Below, one piece after another: positions 1 through 7,871 of a stretch of DNA of 64,000 nt. The stretch is taken from the NCBI GenBank assembly GCA_039939375.1, contig JBDVJO010000011.1:434001-498000 (forward strand), read 5' to 3'. The stretch is from Paracrocinitomix sp039939375. Its GTDB lineage: Bacteria > Bacteroidota > Bacteroidia > Flavobacteriales_D > Crocinitomicaceae. How positions within the stretch are numbered: the first letter of the stretch is position 1; each line of letters begins with the position of its first letter. The translations under genes were made by a program, and so were the position numbers. The notes under the pieces are model-generated. The model ran no database searches and was not told the DNA's origin. It was given only the letters and a program-made list of their open reading frames with translations.

Positions 1-786
1 ACTTTCACTGATTCTAATACTTTTTAAAAAGAAAAGATGTGCGAGTTCATACCGTTGATTTAATCCATGAATAGATGCCAAGTTGTGATAACAAAGCGCT
101 AATCCTTCTTGGTCTTTTTCTGTTTCAAAAAGTTCTAAGGCATAATTATAATAGTAAGTGGCAGAATCATATTGATTTAACGCGTTGTAAATGCTTCCAA
201 TATTGTTTAAAGAAGTCGCATAGGCCAAAGGGTCTTCTTTTCTGTCTTTTAATCCTAAACTTTTTTTGAAGTATTTAATTGAATTTTCAAGACTGTTGAT
301 GCCATAATAGATTCCACCTAAATTGTTGTAGCATTCTGCCATTCCAAGGGTGTCATTCAGATGTTCTCTTATGGTTAAGCTGTTTTGAAAGCTTTTCAGG
401 GCGGCCTCAAAATTGCCTTTAAAATACGCGGAGTAACCTTCGTTGTTAATCGACATAGCATACATTCCAGCAACCTTAGTTGACCAAATTTGACTGGAAT
501 TGTTAGGGTGATACAGTAAGTGTTCAGCTTCTTTTTTCAAGAACTGATTGTAAATGGGCCAAATGTTATCATCAGCGCATGCATCAACAATATGAGAAAT
601 GAAATTTAACTTTGAAGTATCGTTGTCTGTGGCATGATAATTTGCCAAAGTTGTATCGATAAGAACCAAATCAGCAGGATCTATTTTTTCGAAATCTATG
701 CTTTCAACAAGGTAAAAATCAGCACTTTCTTGCCCTAAGACTTGAAAAGTAGTAATAAAAATAAATATGAAATGGGCTATTTTCAT
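1..786 (-). CDS. TPR-repeat secreted or membrane protein, C-terminus cut by window edge
   Basis: Reading leftwards from the ATG at 784-786, the frame stays open to base 1, giving 262 codons without a stop, so the C-terminus lies outside the window. Residues 1-19 form a signal peptide or membrane anchor (MKIAHFIFIFITTFQVLGQ). From about residue 110 the sequence is tetratricopeptide repeats, with units such as AECYNNLGGIYYGINSLENS and SLNNIGSIYNALNQYDSAT. In Bacteroidota this arrangement is typical of the sensor half of TPR-type histidine kinases or TPR-LuxR regulators, like the complete kinase at 45402. The output domain is not visible, so kinase identity is only a guess. It diverges from dxr. 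Confidence 0.8.
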   Translation of the reverse strand, partial: MKIAHFIFIFITTFQVLGQESADFYLVESIDFEKIDPADLVLIDTTLANYHATDNDTSKLNFISHIVDACADDNIWPIYNQFLKKEAEHLLYHPNNSSQIWSTKVAGMYAMSINNEGYSAYFKGNFEAALKSFQNSLTIREHLNDTLGMAECYNNLGGIYYGINSLENSIKYFKKSLGLKDRKEDPLAYATSLNNIGSIYNALNQYDSATYYYNYALELFETEKDQEGLALCYHNLASIHGLNQRYELAHLFFLKSIRISES

Positions 787-858
787 TGTGTTGAGAACGA
801 GAATTCTATTGGGTTTTAAAATTAAATCCTCTGTTCAAAGATAAAAAAAATCAAATCG

Positions 859-866
859 TAACTTTG
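859..866 (+). promoter_or_regulatory. Bacteroidota -7 box before dxr
   Basis: TAACTTTG matches the Bacteroidota -7 consensus TAnnTTTG. It ends only four bases before the dxr ATG at 871, so the transcript would be leaderless or nearly so. No clear TTG-type -33 element is seen at the usual 19-20 base spacing. Confidence 0.45.
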
Positions 867-870
867 TCCT

Positions 871-2031
871 ATGGCAGATAAGAAGAGAATTGCAATATTA
901 GGTTCAACCGGTTCCATTGGAAAACAGGTGTTGGAAGTTATTGCTGCATACCCTGATCAATTTGAGGTTTCGCTCTTATCTGCACATAATAATGCTGATT
1001 TATTAATTGAGCAATCGAAAAAATTTCTTCCAAACACGGTGGTGATAACGAACGAAGATTTGTATCCACAAATAGAGGAAGTGCTATGGCAAGAAGATAT
1101 CAAGTCGTACGCTGGTCACAAAGCCTTAGAAGATTGTGTGCAAATGGATGAGATTGATTTAGTTGTTGCCGCAATTGTTGGATATGCAGGATTGTCGTCT
1201 ACAATAGCCGCAATAAACGCAAAGAAAAATATTGCGTTAGCGAACAAAGAAACGCTCGTTGTGGCTGGCGAATTAATAACAAAATTGGCCTTGTCAAAAG
1301 GGGTGAATATTTATCCAGTAGATTCAGAACATTCTGCAATTTTTCAATGCTTAATGGGAGAGTTTCAGAATCCTATTGAAAAAATTATACTTACGGCTTC
1401 AGGTGGACCGTTTAGGGGATTTTCGAAAGATCAACTTGAGAAAGTTACGGTAAAAGAAGCCTTGAATCATCCCAATTGGACCATGGGAGATAAAATCACT
1501 ATAGATTCAGCGAGCATGATGAATAAAGGATTAGAGGTGATAGAGGCGAAGTGGTTGTTTGGGTTAAATCCTGATCAAATTGAGGTCGTAGTGCATCCAG
1601 AATCTATTGTTCATTCATTTGTCCAGTTTCAAGATGGCAGCATGAAAGCTCAAATGGGATTGCCAGACATGAAATTGCCCATTCAATTTGCCATGACTTA
1701 CCCAGAAAGGTTTAAAACTAACTATCCACGATTCAATTTTATGGATTATCCACGATTCAATTTTGAGCTGGTAGATTTGGAGGTTTTTGACAATCTAAAG
1801 TTAGCTTTTGAGATGTTAAAAGAAGGAGGGAATAAGCCTGCAGCAATGAATGCTGCTAATGAAGTTTCGGTCAATGCTTTTCTGCAAAACAAGATCAACT
1901 TTAGTCAAATTGCTGTTATAAATCGTACAGTTTGTGAGCAAGTTGTTTGGCAACAACATCCTGATTTAGGTGATTTACAAGAGACAGATAGGCTTGCAAG
2001 AGATTTGGCTCATTCTTTAGCATTTCAATAA
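871..2031 (+). CDS. dxr: 1-deoxy-D-xylulose 5-phosphate reductoisomerase
   Basis: Catalyses the NADPH-dependent conversion of DXP to MEP, the committed step of the cytosolic MEP isoprenoid pathway. The 386-aa length is normal for DXR. Visible features are the NADPH-binding GSTGSIG (residues 11-17), LANKETLV (123-130), the metal ligands in DSEHSA (D151, E153), the HPNWTMG loop (200-206) and MMNKGLEVIEA containing the third metal-ligand Glu (E222). Residues 285-290 and 293-298 are the same hexapeptide YPRFNF, encoded by an exact 18-bp repeat, in a region where relatives have non-identical sequence of the same length. The gene stands alone, with a -7 box just upstream and a T9SS gene 51 bp downstream. 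Confidence 0.97.
   Translation: MADKKRIAILGSTGSIGKQVLEVIAAYPDQFEVSLLSAHNNADLLIEQSKKFLPNTVVITNEDLYPQIEEVLWQEDIKSYAGHKALEDCVQMDEIDLVVAAIVGYAGLSSTIAAINAKKNIALANKETLVVAGELITKLALSKGVNIYPVDSEHSAIFQCLMGEFQNPIEKIILTASGGPFRGFSKDQLEKVTVKEALNHPNWTMGDKITIDSASMMNKGLEVIEAKWLFGLNPDQIEVVVHPESIVHSFVQFQDGSMKAQMGLPDMKLPIQFAMTYPERFKTNYPRFNFMDYPRFNFELVDLEVFDNLKLAFEMLKEGGNKPAAMNAANEVSVNAFLQNKINFSQIAVINRTVCEQVVWQQHPDLGDLQETDRLARDLAHSLAFQ
1723..1764 (+). repeat. 18-bp direct repeat inside dxr (24-bp period)
   Basis: TATCCACGATTCAATTTT occurs at 1723-1740 and again at 1747-1764, separated by six bases. Both copies are in frame and encode YPRFNF. Overall alignment length with other DXR proteins appears unchanged, so this resembles a local templated replacement more than a simple insertion. 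Confidence 0.85.
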
Positions 2032-2082
2032 TCTGTTGATTATTAGGAGATTTAGCGTATATTTAGTCAAAAATTTATTAGA

Positions 2083-3645
2083 ATGAAAAAACTATTACTT
2101 CTTTCAATGTCTGCATTGGCGGTGACTTTTTCTTTTTCTCAAACGAAATGGTATGAGGATGCGGCCGAAGTTTTTTTTAATAATTGTACTGAATGTCATA
2201 ATCCTAATGGGATTGGACCAAATTCTTTAATGACTTATAATGAGGCTGTTAATTATGGACCGCTCATTGAATCTTATGTAGAAAATAATGTGATGCCACC
2301 TTGGACTGCAGATTCTTCATTTCAGCACTATGCTCAAGAAAGATTGTTAACTCAAGCCGAAAGAGATGTCATTCTGAATTGGATTTCAGACGGAATGCTA
2401 GAAGGAGATGTAGCTCAAGGACCGCCGACTCCGGTTTATAACGGGGCACAAATGTTATCAGGAGTTCCTGATTTGGTAGTTACTGCTCCAAATTATATGA
2501 GTAAAGCAACAGCTACTTCAGATGATTATGTGTGTTTCGCTATTCCTTCAGGATTAACTGAAAATAGAAAAGTGAAAGCAATTGAAGTTATTCCAGGTAA
2601 TAGACAAATTGTTCACCATTGTTTAGTATACAGTGATGATACGGGTTGGGCTGTTACAGATACTTCTGGAGATTGTGCTGGACCTGTAACGTCTGAATTG
2701 ATGGGTGGATATACACCCGGGGCGACACCAACAATTTTTCCATCTACTGATAATTTTGCTGCCGGAATGGAAATTACCGCTGGTAGTGAAATCGTGTTAG
2801 CTATGCATTATCCGGCAGGTTCATACGGTGAGTTTGATCAGACAAAAGTAAATTTCTATTTCTACGAAGAGCCAGTAGCTAATTTTAGACCGGTTGCTTG
2901 TGAGCCAATAGTTTCAGATTGGGCTTTCTCAATTCCTGCTGCAACATTTGATTCAGTTGAGGTAGCAGATAATAGTGTTACTGCTGATATTACTATGTTA
3001 AGTGTGTTCCCTCACATGCATTTGTTAGGGGATTATATAGAGTCTTACGGGGTAACGCCTTCAAATGACACCTTAAATTTTGCGAAGATTCCTAAATGGG
3101 ATTTTGATTGGCAAGATTTTTATTGGTTTGAATACATGCAAAAGATTCCGGCTAATACAATTATTCACGGAAAAGGTATTTACAACAATACGGTGACGAA
3201 TCCACATAATCCGAATAACCCTCCACAAACGGTAAGTGCAGGATTAAATACATCTGATGAGATGTTTTTAATTTATTTCCACTTTATGGCTTATCAAAAT
3301 GGAGATGAGTTCATTTCAGTTGATAGCTTAACAACGGAGTTTTTAAGTGATGGCGGTATTCTGGCTAAAGATCATTCGTTTATTCAGACCTATCCAAATC
3401 CATTTGATCATTCAACAACTATCATGTATTCTTTAAAACAAGCTGCTACGGTAAGTTTATATATATATGATATGCAAGGTAGGGTTGTTAATAAATTAGT
3501 GGATAGAGAAAATCAAGCAGAGGGAACTACCCAATTAGAATGGAACGGAACCAATGCGGCAGGATTAGAAGTGCCATCTGGTGTTTACTTCTATTCAATT
3601 ATGGTAGATGGTGTGCCTTTCTCCGGAAAGATTGTAAAAAAATAA
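2083..3645 (+). CDS. Secreted cytochrome c / copper type II monooxygenase-like protein with T9SS tail
   Basis: A 520-aa protein with a signal peptide (1-19). A mono-haem cytochrome segment follows, with CTECH at 35-39 (CXXCH) and a possible axial Met71 in NNVMPPW. The central part carries the full ligand pattern of copper type II ascorbate-dependent monooxygenases (PHM/DBH family). HH at 178-179 with H242 (MHYP) would form one copper site, and H311/H313 (PHMHLLG) with M394 (SDEMFLIYFHF) the other. The last ~85 residues are a type A T9SS sorting domain starting near YPNPF and ending GKIVKK, so the protein should be exported and attached at the cell surface. The substrate is unknown; peptide or catechol specificity cannot be inferred. 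A strong terminator follows. Confidence 0.8.
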   Translation: MKKLLLLSMSALAVTFSFSQTKWYEDAAEVFFNNCTECHNPNGIGPNSLMTYNEAVNYGPLIESYVENNVMPPWTADSSFQHYAQERLLTQAERDVILNWISDGMLEGDVAQGPPTPVYNGAQMLSGVPDLVVTAPNYMSKATATSDDYVCFAIPSGLTENRKVKAIEVIPGNRQIVHHCLVYSDDTGWAVTDTSGDCAGPVTSELMGGYTPGATPTIFPSTDNFAAGMEITAGSEIVLAMHYPAGSYGEFDQTKVNFYFYEEPVANFRPVACEPIVSDWAFSIPAATFDSVEVADNSVTADITMLSVFPHMHLLGDYIESYGVTPSNDTLNFAKIPKWDFDWQDFYWFEYMQKIPANTIIHGKGIYNNTVTNPHNPNNPPQTVSAGLNTSDEMFLIYFHFMAYQNGDEFISVDSLTTEFLSDGGILAKDHSFIQTYPNPFDHSTTIMYSLKQAATVSLYIYDMQGRVVNKLVDRENQAEGTTQLEWNGTNAAGLEVPSGVYFYSIMVDGVPFSGKIVKK

Positions 3646-3667
3646 AAAATCATTCGTTAAAATAAAG

Positions 3668-3700
3668 AAAAGGTCCTGAGTTACTCAGGACCTTTTTTTT
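3668..3700 (+). terminator. Rho-independent terminator
   Basis: Perfect stem AGGTCCTGAG / CTCAGGACCT around a three-base loop, followed by a run of eight T, 23 bp after the stop of the cytochrome/monooxygenase gene. Confidence 0.9.
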
Positions 3701-3772
3701 ATGATCGCATTTTATGGTCTAGCGGTCTTTTACTAATTCTCAATTCTAAGACTATGAATTAGTTAAAAGGTT

Positions 3773-3780
3773 TAATTTTG
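3773..3780 (+). promoter_or_regulatory. Bacteroidota -7 box before the STAS-like gene
   Basis: TAATTTTG matches TAnnTTTG 42 bases before the ATG at 3823, in the region just after the preceding terminator. No convincing -33 element. Confidence 0.35.
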
Positions 3781-3822
3781 ATTTAAATTGAGTATCTTAA
3801 TACTAGATTTAACCCAGAAAAA

Positions 3823-4206
3823 ATGCCAAATTTTCCAATTGCTGATACTAGAACTGAAAACATTTCTTTTGAGAAAGGAATAATGAAAGTTGTAACAAAA
3901 TCAGTAGAATTACATGAACTAGCAGACGCTATTGAAAATGTTAAAGTTGCTGATGAACTTGCTAATGGTGAAAAGTATAAGCTTCTTATTGATCTTAAAA
4001 ACACCAAACAGGCGAGTATCGAGGCAAGGCAATATTACAGTTCTAATCAGAATAGAAATGTAATAGCAGCCGCATTTATTATTGATACCCCAGTCAACTT
4101 AATTATTGGCAAAATGTTTGAAGGTATTAACAAACCTTTCTTTCCTGTAAAGCTTTTTAATTCTGAAGAAGAAGGGTTGAACTGGTTGAATACCTTTAGC
4201 GGCTAA
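3823..4206 (+). CDS. Small STAS/SpoIIAA-like protein
   Basis: A 127-aa soluble protein with no signal peptide. Its pattern (a beta strand, ELADAIENVKVADEL helix, YKLLIDLKNTK, SIEARQYYSS, AAAFIIDTPVNLIIG, then PVKLFNSEEEGLNWL at the end) fits the alternating alpha/beta STAS or SEC14-like fold. This is common in a Bacteroidota family of short proteins that resemble SpoIIAA. The function of that family is not known, and no phosphorylatable Ser can be assigned. It converges with leuS, overlapping it by 4 bp, and probably has its own promoter (box at 3773). Confidence 0.65.
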   Translation: MPNFPIADTRTENISFEKGIMKVVTKSVELHELADAIENVKVADELANGEKYKLLIDLKNTKQASIEARQYYSSNQNRNVIAAAFIIDTPVNLIIGKMFEGINKPFFPVKLFNSEEEGLNWLNTFSG

Positions 4207-7200
4207 ACAACGATATTCACAATTTTACCCGGAACAACAATTACTTTTTTAGGCTCTTTTCCTTCAAGCCATTTTTGAGATTGCTCATTGGCCATTACTT
4301 CTTTTTCTATGTCTTCTTTTGAAAGGTTGGTTGGCAGCTCAAGCAAGAACCTCATTTTACCATTAAAAGAGACAGGATAAGAATGATTAGCCTCTACTAA
4401 AAAGTCAGGGTTGAATTCAGGAAAAGAAGCAAAAGATACACTTTCTTTTTCGCCCAACCTTGCCCATAACTCTTCGGCAATATGTGGAGCATAAGGTGAA
4501 ACCAGAACGACTAATTCTTTTAATATTGCTCGGTTATTACATTTTTGCTCTCCCAGTTCATTCACACAAATCATAAAGTTAGATACCGCCGTGTTAAACG
4601 AAAAACGATCTAAATCTTCTTTGATTTTTTTAATGGTTTTATGCAAAGTTTTCAATGATTTTTTATCAGCGTCACCTTCGCTTACCTCAAAATTGTTGTT
4701 TTCATCATGGAACAATCTCCATAGTTTTCTCAAGAAATTGTGTACTCCATTAATTCCTTTTGTGTCCCATGGTTTTGCTTGCTCTAAAGGCCCCAAAAAC
4801 ATCTCATAGCATCTCAAAGTATCTGCCCCAAATTTTTCAACCAATTCATCTGGAGTTTGGACGTTGTATTTGGATTTTGACATCTTTTCAACCTCATTCC
4901 CACAGATATATTCACCCTTATCGTTTAGAATAAATTCTGCATCTGCAAATTCAGGTAACCAGTTCTTAAAGGCTTCGGTGTCCAGTTTATCGTTATCAAC
5001 ACGATTTATATCTACATTTAAACGAGCAGTTTTGTATTCTTTTCTTTTGTCGAATGACACAAATTTACCTGAGTCTTTATCTCTGTAAACAAAGTTAGAT
5101 CTTCCCAAAATCATTCCTTGGTTAATCATCTTTTTGAATGGTTCATTGAAGTTAATATACCCCATATCAAATAAGAATTTTGTCCAGAACCTAGAATAGA
5201 GTAAGTGACCTGTCGCGTGCTCTGAGCCTCCTATGTAAAGATCTACTTGGTTCCAGTAATCAGCTTTTTCTTTAGATACAAAAGCGGCTTCATTTTTTGG
5301 ATCCATGTATCTTAAAAAGTACCACGAAGAACCTGCCCAACCAGGCATAGTATTGAATTCCATTCGGTCTCCCTCTGAAACGTTCCAAGCCTCTTTTTTC
5401 GCTCTTGCCAATGGTGGCTCACCATCTTCAGTTGGCAAATAAGCATCTACTTCTGGCAATGTTACCGGTAGTTTATCGTCCTCTAAAACATAAGGGGTAT
5501 GGCCCTTGTAATAAACAGGAAATGGTTCTCCCCAGAAGCGTTGCCTAGAGAAAACAGCATCTCTCAATCTATAATTCGTTTGTCCTTTACCAAAACCTCT
5601 TTTCTCGATTTCATAAATCGCCAATTTAATTGCCTTTTTACAAGGTAAATCGCTTAAGAAATCTGAGTCTGTGATAACGACATCTTTTTCAGCATAGGCA
5701 GCTTCAGAAATATCTGTATCCTTAAAAATGTTTTTAATTGGAATGTCGAAATGCTTTGCAAAGTCCCAATCTCTTTGGTCACCGCAAGGAACCGCCATTA
5801 CAGCTCCAGTTCCATAACCTGCAAGAACGTAATCTGCTATCCAAATTTGAATTTTTTCACCTGTAAAAGGATGGATAGCAAAAGCTCCAGTATTTTGACC
5901 GGTAATATTCTTCACATCTGCTTGACGGTCTCTTTCAGTTTTTAAACTTGCTTGTTTTTTGTATTCGGCAATCGCATCTTTAAACTCTGCGGTAGTAATT
6001 GAATCAACCAAGTCATGCTCTGGTGCTAAAACCATGAATGAAACACCAAAAATGGTGTCAGGGCGAGTGGTGAATACTTCAATTTCCCATCCTGCTTCCT
6101 TCCCTGTGGGAAGGACCTCCTCCGAAATTGAAGGAAGTTCAACTAGATGATTTTGAATAGATTTAACAACTGAGTTGAGGTCGTTAATTATTTCTGAATT
6201 TTCAAATCGCAAAACTTTGTATCCAAGTGATTCAAGTTTTTCCGTTCTTTTTTGGTCATCTTCTTGTTGATTCAAATGAATCTCACCATCTACTTCAATA
6301 ATTAACCTCTTGGTTAGGCAGACAAAGTCGGGAATGAAATTATCGATTGGATGTTGTCTTCTAAATTTGAATTCAAGCTTTTTCCCTTTCAATTCTTTCC
6401 AAAGTATTTCCTCTGCTTTTGTAGGTTTAGCGCGCATTTCTTTGGCACGTTCTAACAGGGTTTTAGATATTGCGGGGTTTCCCGTCAGGTATCCGGGATT
6501 TTGCTCTCCCTTTCCAGTGGAAAGGGAAGGGGGTAGGACCTTAAAAGAAACAGAAGCTCCAACTGATTTTCCTATCCAATTCCTTTGCTGCTCTTTAATA
6601 GAGTCCGACCAATCAACTGTTTTTAAATCGTTTATTAGACGTTCTGCATAGGCAGTTATACGCATGCTCCATTGGCGCATCAACTTTTGTTCAACCGGAT
6701 GACCTCCTCTTTCTGAAACACCATCTTTAATTTCGTCATTCGCTAAAACTGTTCCAAGCGCTGGGCACCAATTTACCCAAGAGTCTGCTAAGAAAGTCAA
6801 ACGATAATTCATTAAGGTTTTTTGCTTCTCTTCTTCAGAAAAAGCATGCCATTCAGAAGCGGAGAATATAGAATCATGATCGTGCACGGCATTCACATCA
6901 GCATTTCCAGCTTTTTCGAATTGGATAATTAATTCAGAAATCGGTGAAGCTTTATCAGCCGTTTTGTTGTACCAAGAATTATAAAGTTGTTTGAATATCC
7001 ACTGTGTCCATTTGTAATAAGCTGGATCTGAAGTTCTAACTTCTCTGTCCCAATCAAATGAGAAACCTATTTTATCCAATTGTGTTCTATATCGTGCGAT
7101 ATTTTCTTCAGTAGTAATTGCTGGATGTTGACCGGTTTGAATAGCATATTGCTCGGCCGGAAGTCCAAATGAATCGTAACCCATAGGGTGTAAGACATTA

Positions 7201-7409
7201 AATCCTTGCAACTTTTTATATCTAGCATAAATACATGAGGCAATATAACCTAGTGGATGTCCAACATGAAGACCTGCTCCTGAAGGATAAGGAAACATAG
7301 ACAAGCCATAATATTTGGGTTTATCTGAATTATCGGCTGCAGCAAAAGTTTTGTTTTCTGCCCAATACTTTTGCCATTTAGTTTCAATTTCTCTAAAATT
7401 ATATTCCAT
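4203..7409 (-). CDS. leuS: Leucyl-tRNA synthetase interrupted in frame by a DUF559 nuclease-like domain
   Basis: Charges tRNA-Leu with leucine in the cytosol. The reading frame is 1068 aa; Bacteroidota LeuRS is usually about 920-950. Class I motifs are intact: HVGH at 48-51 and KMSKS in the C-terminal half, with the editing-domain TTRPDTIFG at 447-455 and a normal anticodon-binding end. Between V291 (NWIGKSVGASVSFKV) and about 432, just before WEIEVFTTRPDT, lies a 141-residue foreign segment. It contains a complete DUF559 domain: AEEILWKELKG, FRRQHPIDNFIPDFVC, LIIEVDGEIH, GYKVLRFENSEI. Removing it leaves 927 aa, the family length. The insertion sits at the CP1 entry loop and keeps frame, so a functional synthetase carrying an extra domain is likely. 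ATG start at 7409 is supported by the MEYNFREIE N-terminus. Confidence 0.95.
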   Translation of the reverse strand: MEYNFREIETKWQKYWAENKTFAAADNSDKPKYYGLSMFPYPSGAGLHVGHPLGYIASCIYARYKKLQGFNVLHPMGYDSFGLPAEQYAIQTGQHPAITTEENIARYRTQLDKIGFSFDWDREVRTSDPAYYKWTQWIFKQLYNSWYNKTADKASPISELIIQFEKAGNADVNAVHDHDSIFSASEWHAFSEEEKQKTLMNYRLTFLADSWVNWCPALGTVLANDEIKDGVSERGGHPVEQKLMRQWSMRITAYAERLINDLKTVDWSDSIKEQQRNWIGKSVGASVSFKVLPPSLSTGKGEQNPGYLTGNPAISKTLLERAKEMRAKPTKAEEILWKELKGKKLEFKFRRQHPIDNFIPDFVCLTKRLIIEVDGEIHLNQQEDDQKRTEKLESLGYKVLRFENSEIINDLNSVVKSIQNHLVELPSISEEVLPTGKEAGWEIEVFTTRPDTIFGVSFMVLAPEHDLVDSITTAEFKDAIAEYKKQASLKTERDRQADVKNITGQNTGAFAIHPFTGEKIQIWIADYVLAGYGTGAVMAVPCGDQRDWDFAKHFDIPIKNIFKDTDISEAAYAEKDVVITDSDFLSDLPCKKAIKLAIYEIEKRGFGKGQTNYRLRDAVFSRQRFWGEPFPVYYKGHTPYVLEDDKLPVTLPEVDAYLPTEDGEPPLARAKKEAWNVSEGDRMEFNTMPGWAGSSWYFLRYMDPKNEAAFVSKEKADYWNQVDLYIGGSEHATGHLLYSRFWTKFLFDMGYINFNEPFKKMINQGMILGRSNFVYRDKDSGKFVSFDKRKEYKTARLNVDINRVDNDKLDTEAFKNWLPEFADAEFILNDKGEYICGNEVEKMSKSKYNVQTPDELVEKFGADTLRCYEMFLGPLEQAKPWDTKGINGVHNFLRKLWRLFHDENNNFEVSEGDADKKSLKTLHKTIKKIKEDLDRFSFNTAVSNFMICVNELGEQKCNNRAILKELVVLVSPYAPHIAEELWARLGEKESVSFASFPEFNPDFLVEANHSYPVSFNGKMRFLLELPTNLSKEDIEKEVMANEQSQKWLEGKEPKKVIVVPGKIVNIVV
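6098..6114. repeat. Palindrome at the 3' side of the leuS insertion
   Basis: CCTTCCC-TGT-GGGAAGG, a perfect 7-bp stem with a three-base loop. It overlaps the GGTCCT (minus strand) boundary repeat at 6112-6117 and resembles the palindrome at 6507-6527 (pyrimidine arm, three-base loop, purine arm). Confidence 0.85.
6112..6540 (-). mobile_element. Putative in-frame insertion element carrying a DUF559 (Vsr-like) domain
   Basis: GGTCCT on the coding strand occurs at 6535-6540 (LeuRS codons V291-L292) and at 6112-6117 (V432-L433). The distance is exactly 423 bp, 141 codons. Each copy adjoins a palindrome (6507-6527 and 6098-6114), and at protein level VLP..TGK recurs at both ends. The interior encodes a DUF559 domain, which belongs to the Vsr-like restriction-endonuclease superfamily; its conserved E, D(F/V), EVDG..H and RF(E/W)N positions are all present. 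That the segment moved as a unit is inference. The GGTCCT repeats may be a target duplication or part of the element's own ends. Confidence 0.65.
6507..6527. repeat. Palindrome at the 5' side of the leuS insertion
   Basis: TCCCTTTCC-AGT-GGAAAGGGA, a perfect 9-bp stem with a three-base loop, inside the coding frame 8 bp from the GGTCCT boundary repeat. Such palindromes inside an essential reading frame are unusual and resemble REP-type sequences. Confidence 0.9.
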
Positions 7410-7434
7410 GTGAAGGTATGCTAGATTTTGAGCG

Positions 7435-7442
7435 CAAATTTA
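7435..7442 (-). promoter_or_regulatory. Bacteroidota -7 box before leuS
   Basis: On the minus strand TAAATTTG matches TAnnTTTG 25 bases before the leuS ATG, leaving a short leader. The only TTG nearby is at 15-base spacing, shorter than the usual 19-20. Confidence 0.4.
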
Positions 7443-7473
7443 GCAATTATCTAAAGGCAAGAAAAAAAGGTGC

Positions 7474-7860
7474 TTAGTTTTCGGTATATCCTTGTTCAAT
7501 CCAGCATTGCATGGTCTTGATTTCATCTTGAGTTAGGGAATCAATTCCCCAGCTATTTGGCACAACCGGCATGGTTTTGTCAACAAAGATTTCGTTTTGC
7601 CAGTTGCCGGCATCAATTTGACTTTTAATAGGATCATATTCGTCAATCCACGCATCATGGCAACCTGTTCCGCCACCAGCTTGAGTTTTACAAGAACTTT
7701 CTATGATCGGTCTAATTTCACTATCGTAAGATACAATAGTGCCACAGTCTCCTAATGGAATTGTTTTGTCTTTAAGACAAGAAGTTAAAAATACCACTGA
7801 AAATATTACAGCACAAAAAAGTGCTGATAGTCTAAACTCGTATACTTCAATTCTTTTCAA
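7474..7860 (-). CDS. Small cytochrome c-like lipoprotein with CX9CH motif (copy 2)
   Basis: A 128-aa lipoprotein: hydrophobic N-terminus with lipobox LTSC (C28). The body resembles the small mono-haem cytochrome domains common in Bacteroidota: SEIRPIIESSC at the start, then CHDAW, a candidate axial Met in KTMP (M97), and a final CWIEQGY helix. The two cysteines are nine residues apart before the His (C57 ... C67-H68) instead of two. Cysteines C39 and C119 are also conserved in the neighbouring paralogue and may form a disulfide. It lies 11 bp downstream of that paralogue in the same orientation, suggesting tandem duplication and one transcript. Whether haem is bound is uncertain. Confidence 0.75.
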   Translation of the reverse strand: MKRIEVYEFRLSALFCAVIFSVVFLTSCLKDKTIPLGDCGTIVSYDSEIRPIIESSCKTQAGGGTGCHDAWIDEYDPIKSQIDAGNWQNEIFVDKTMPVVPNSWGIDSLTQDEIKTMQCWIEQGYTEN

Positions 7861-7871
7861 AGGTTGGTGAT

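Noticed and set aside
6310..6651. Plus-strand 113-aa frame opposite the leuS insertion
   Set aside because: It is the antisense of the DUF559 segment and LeuRS; no domain or start context.
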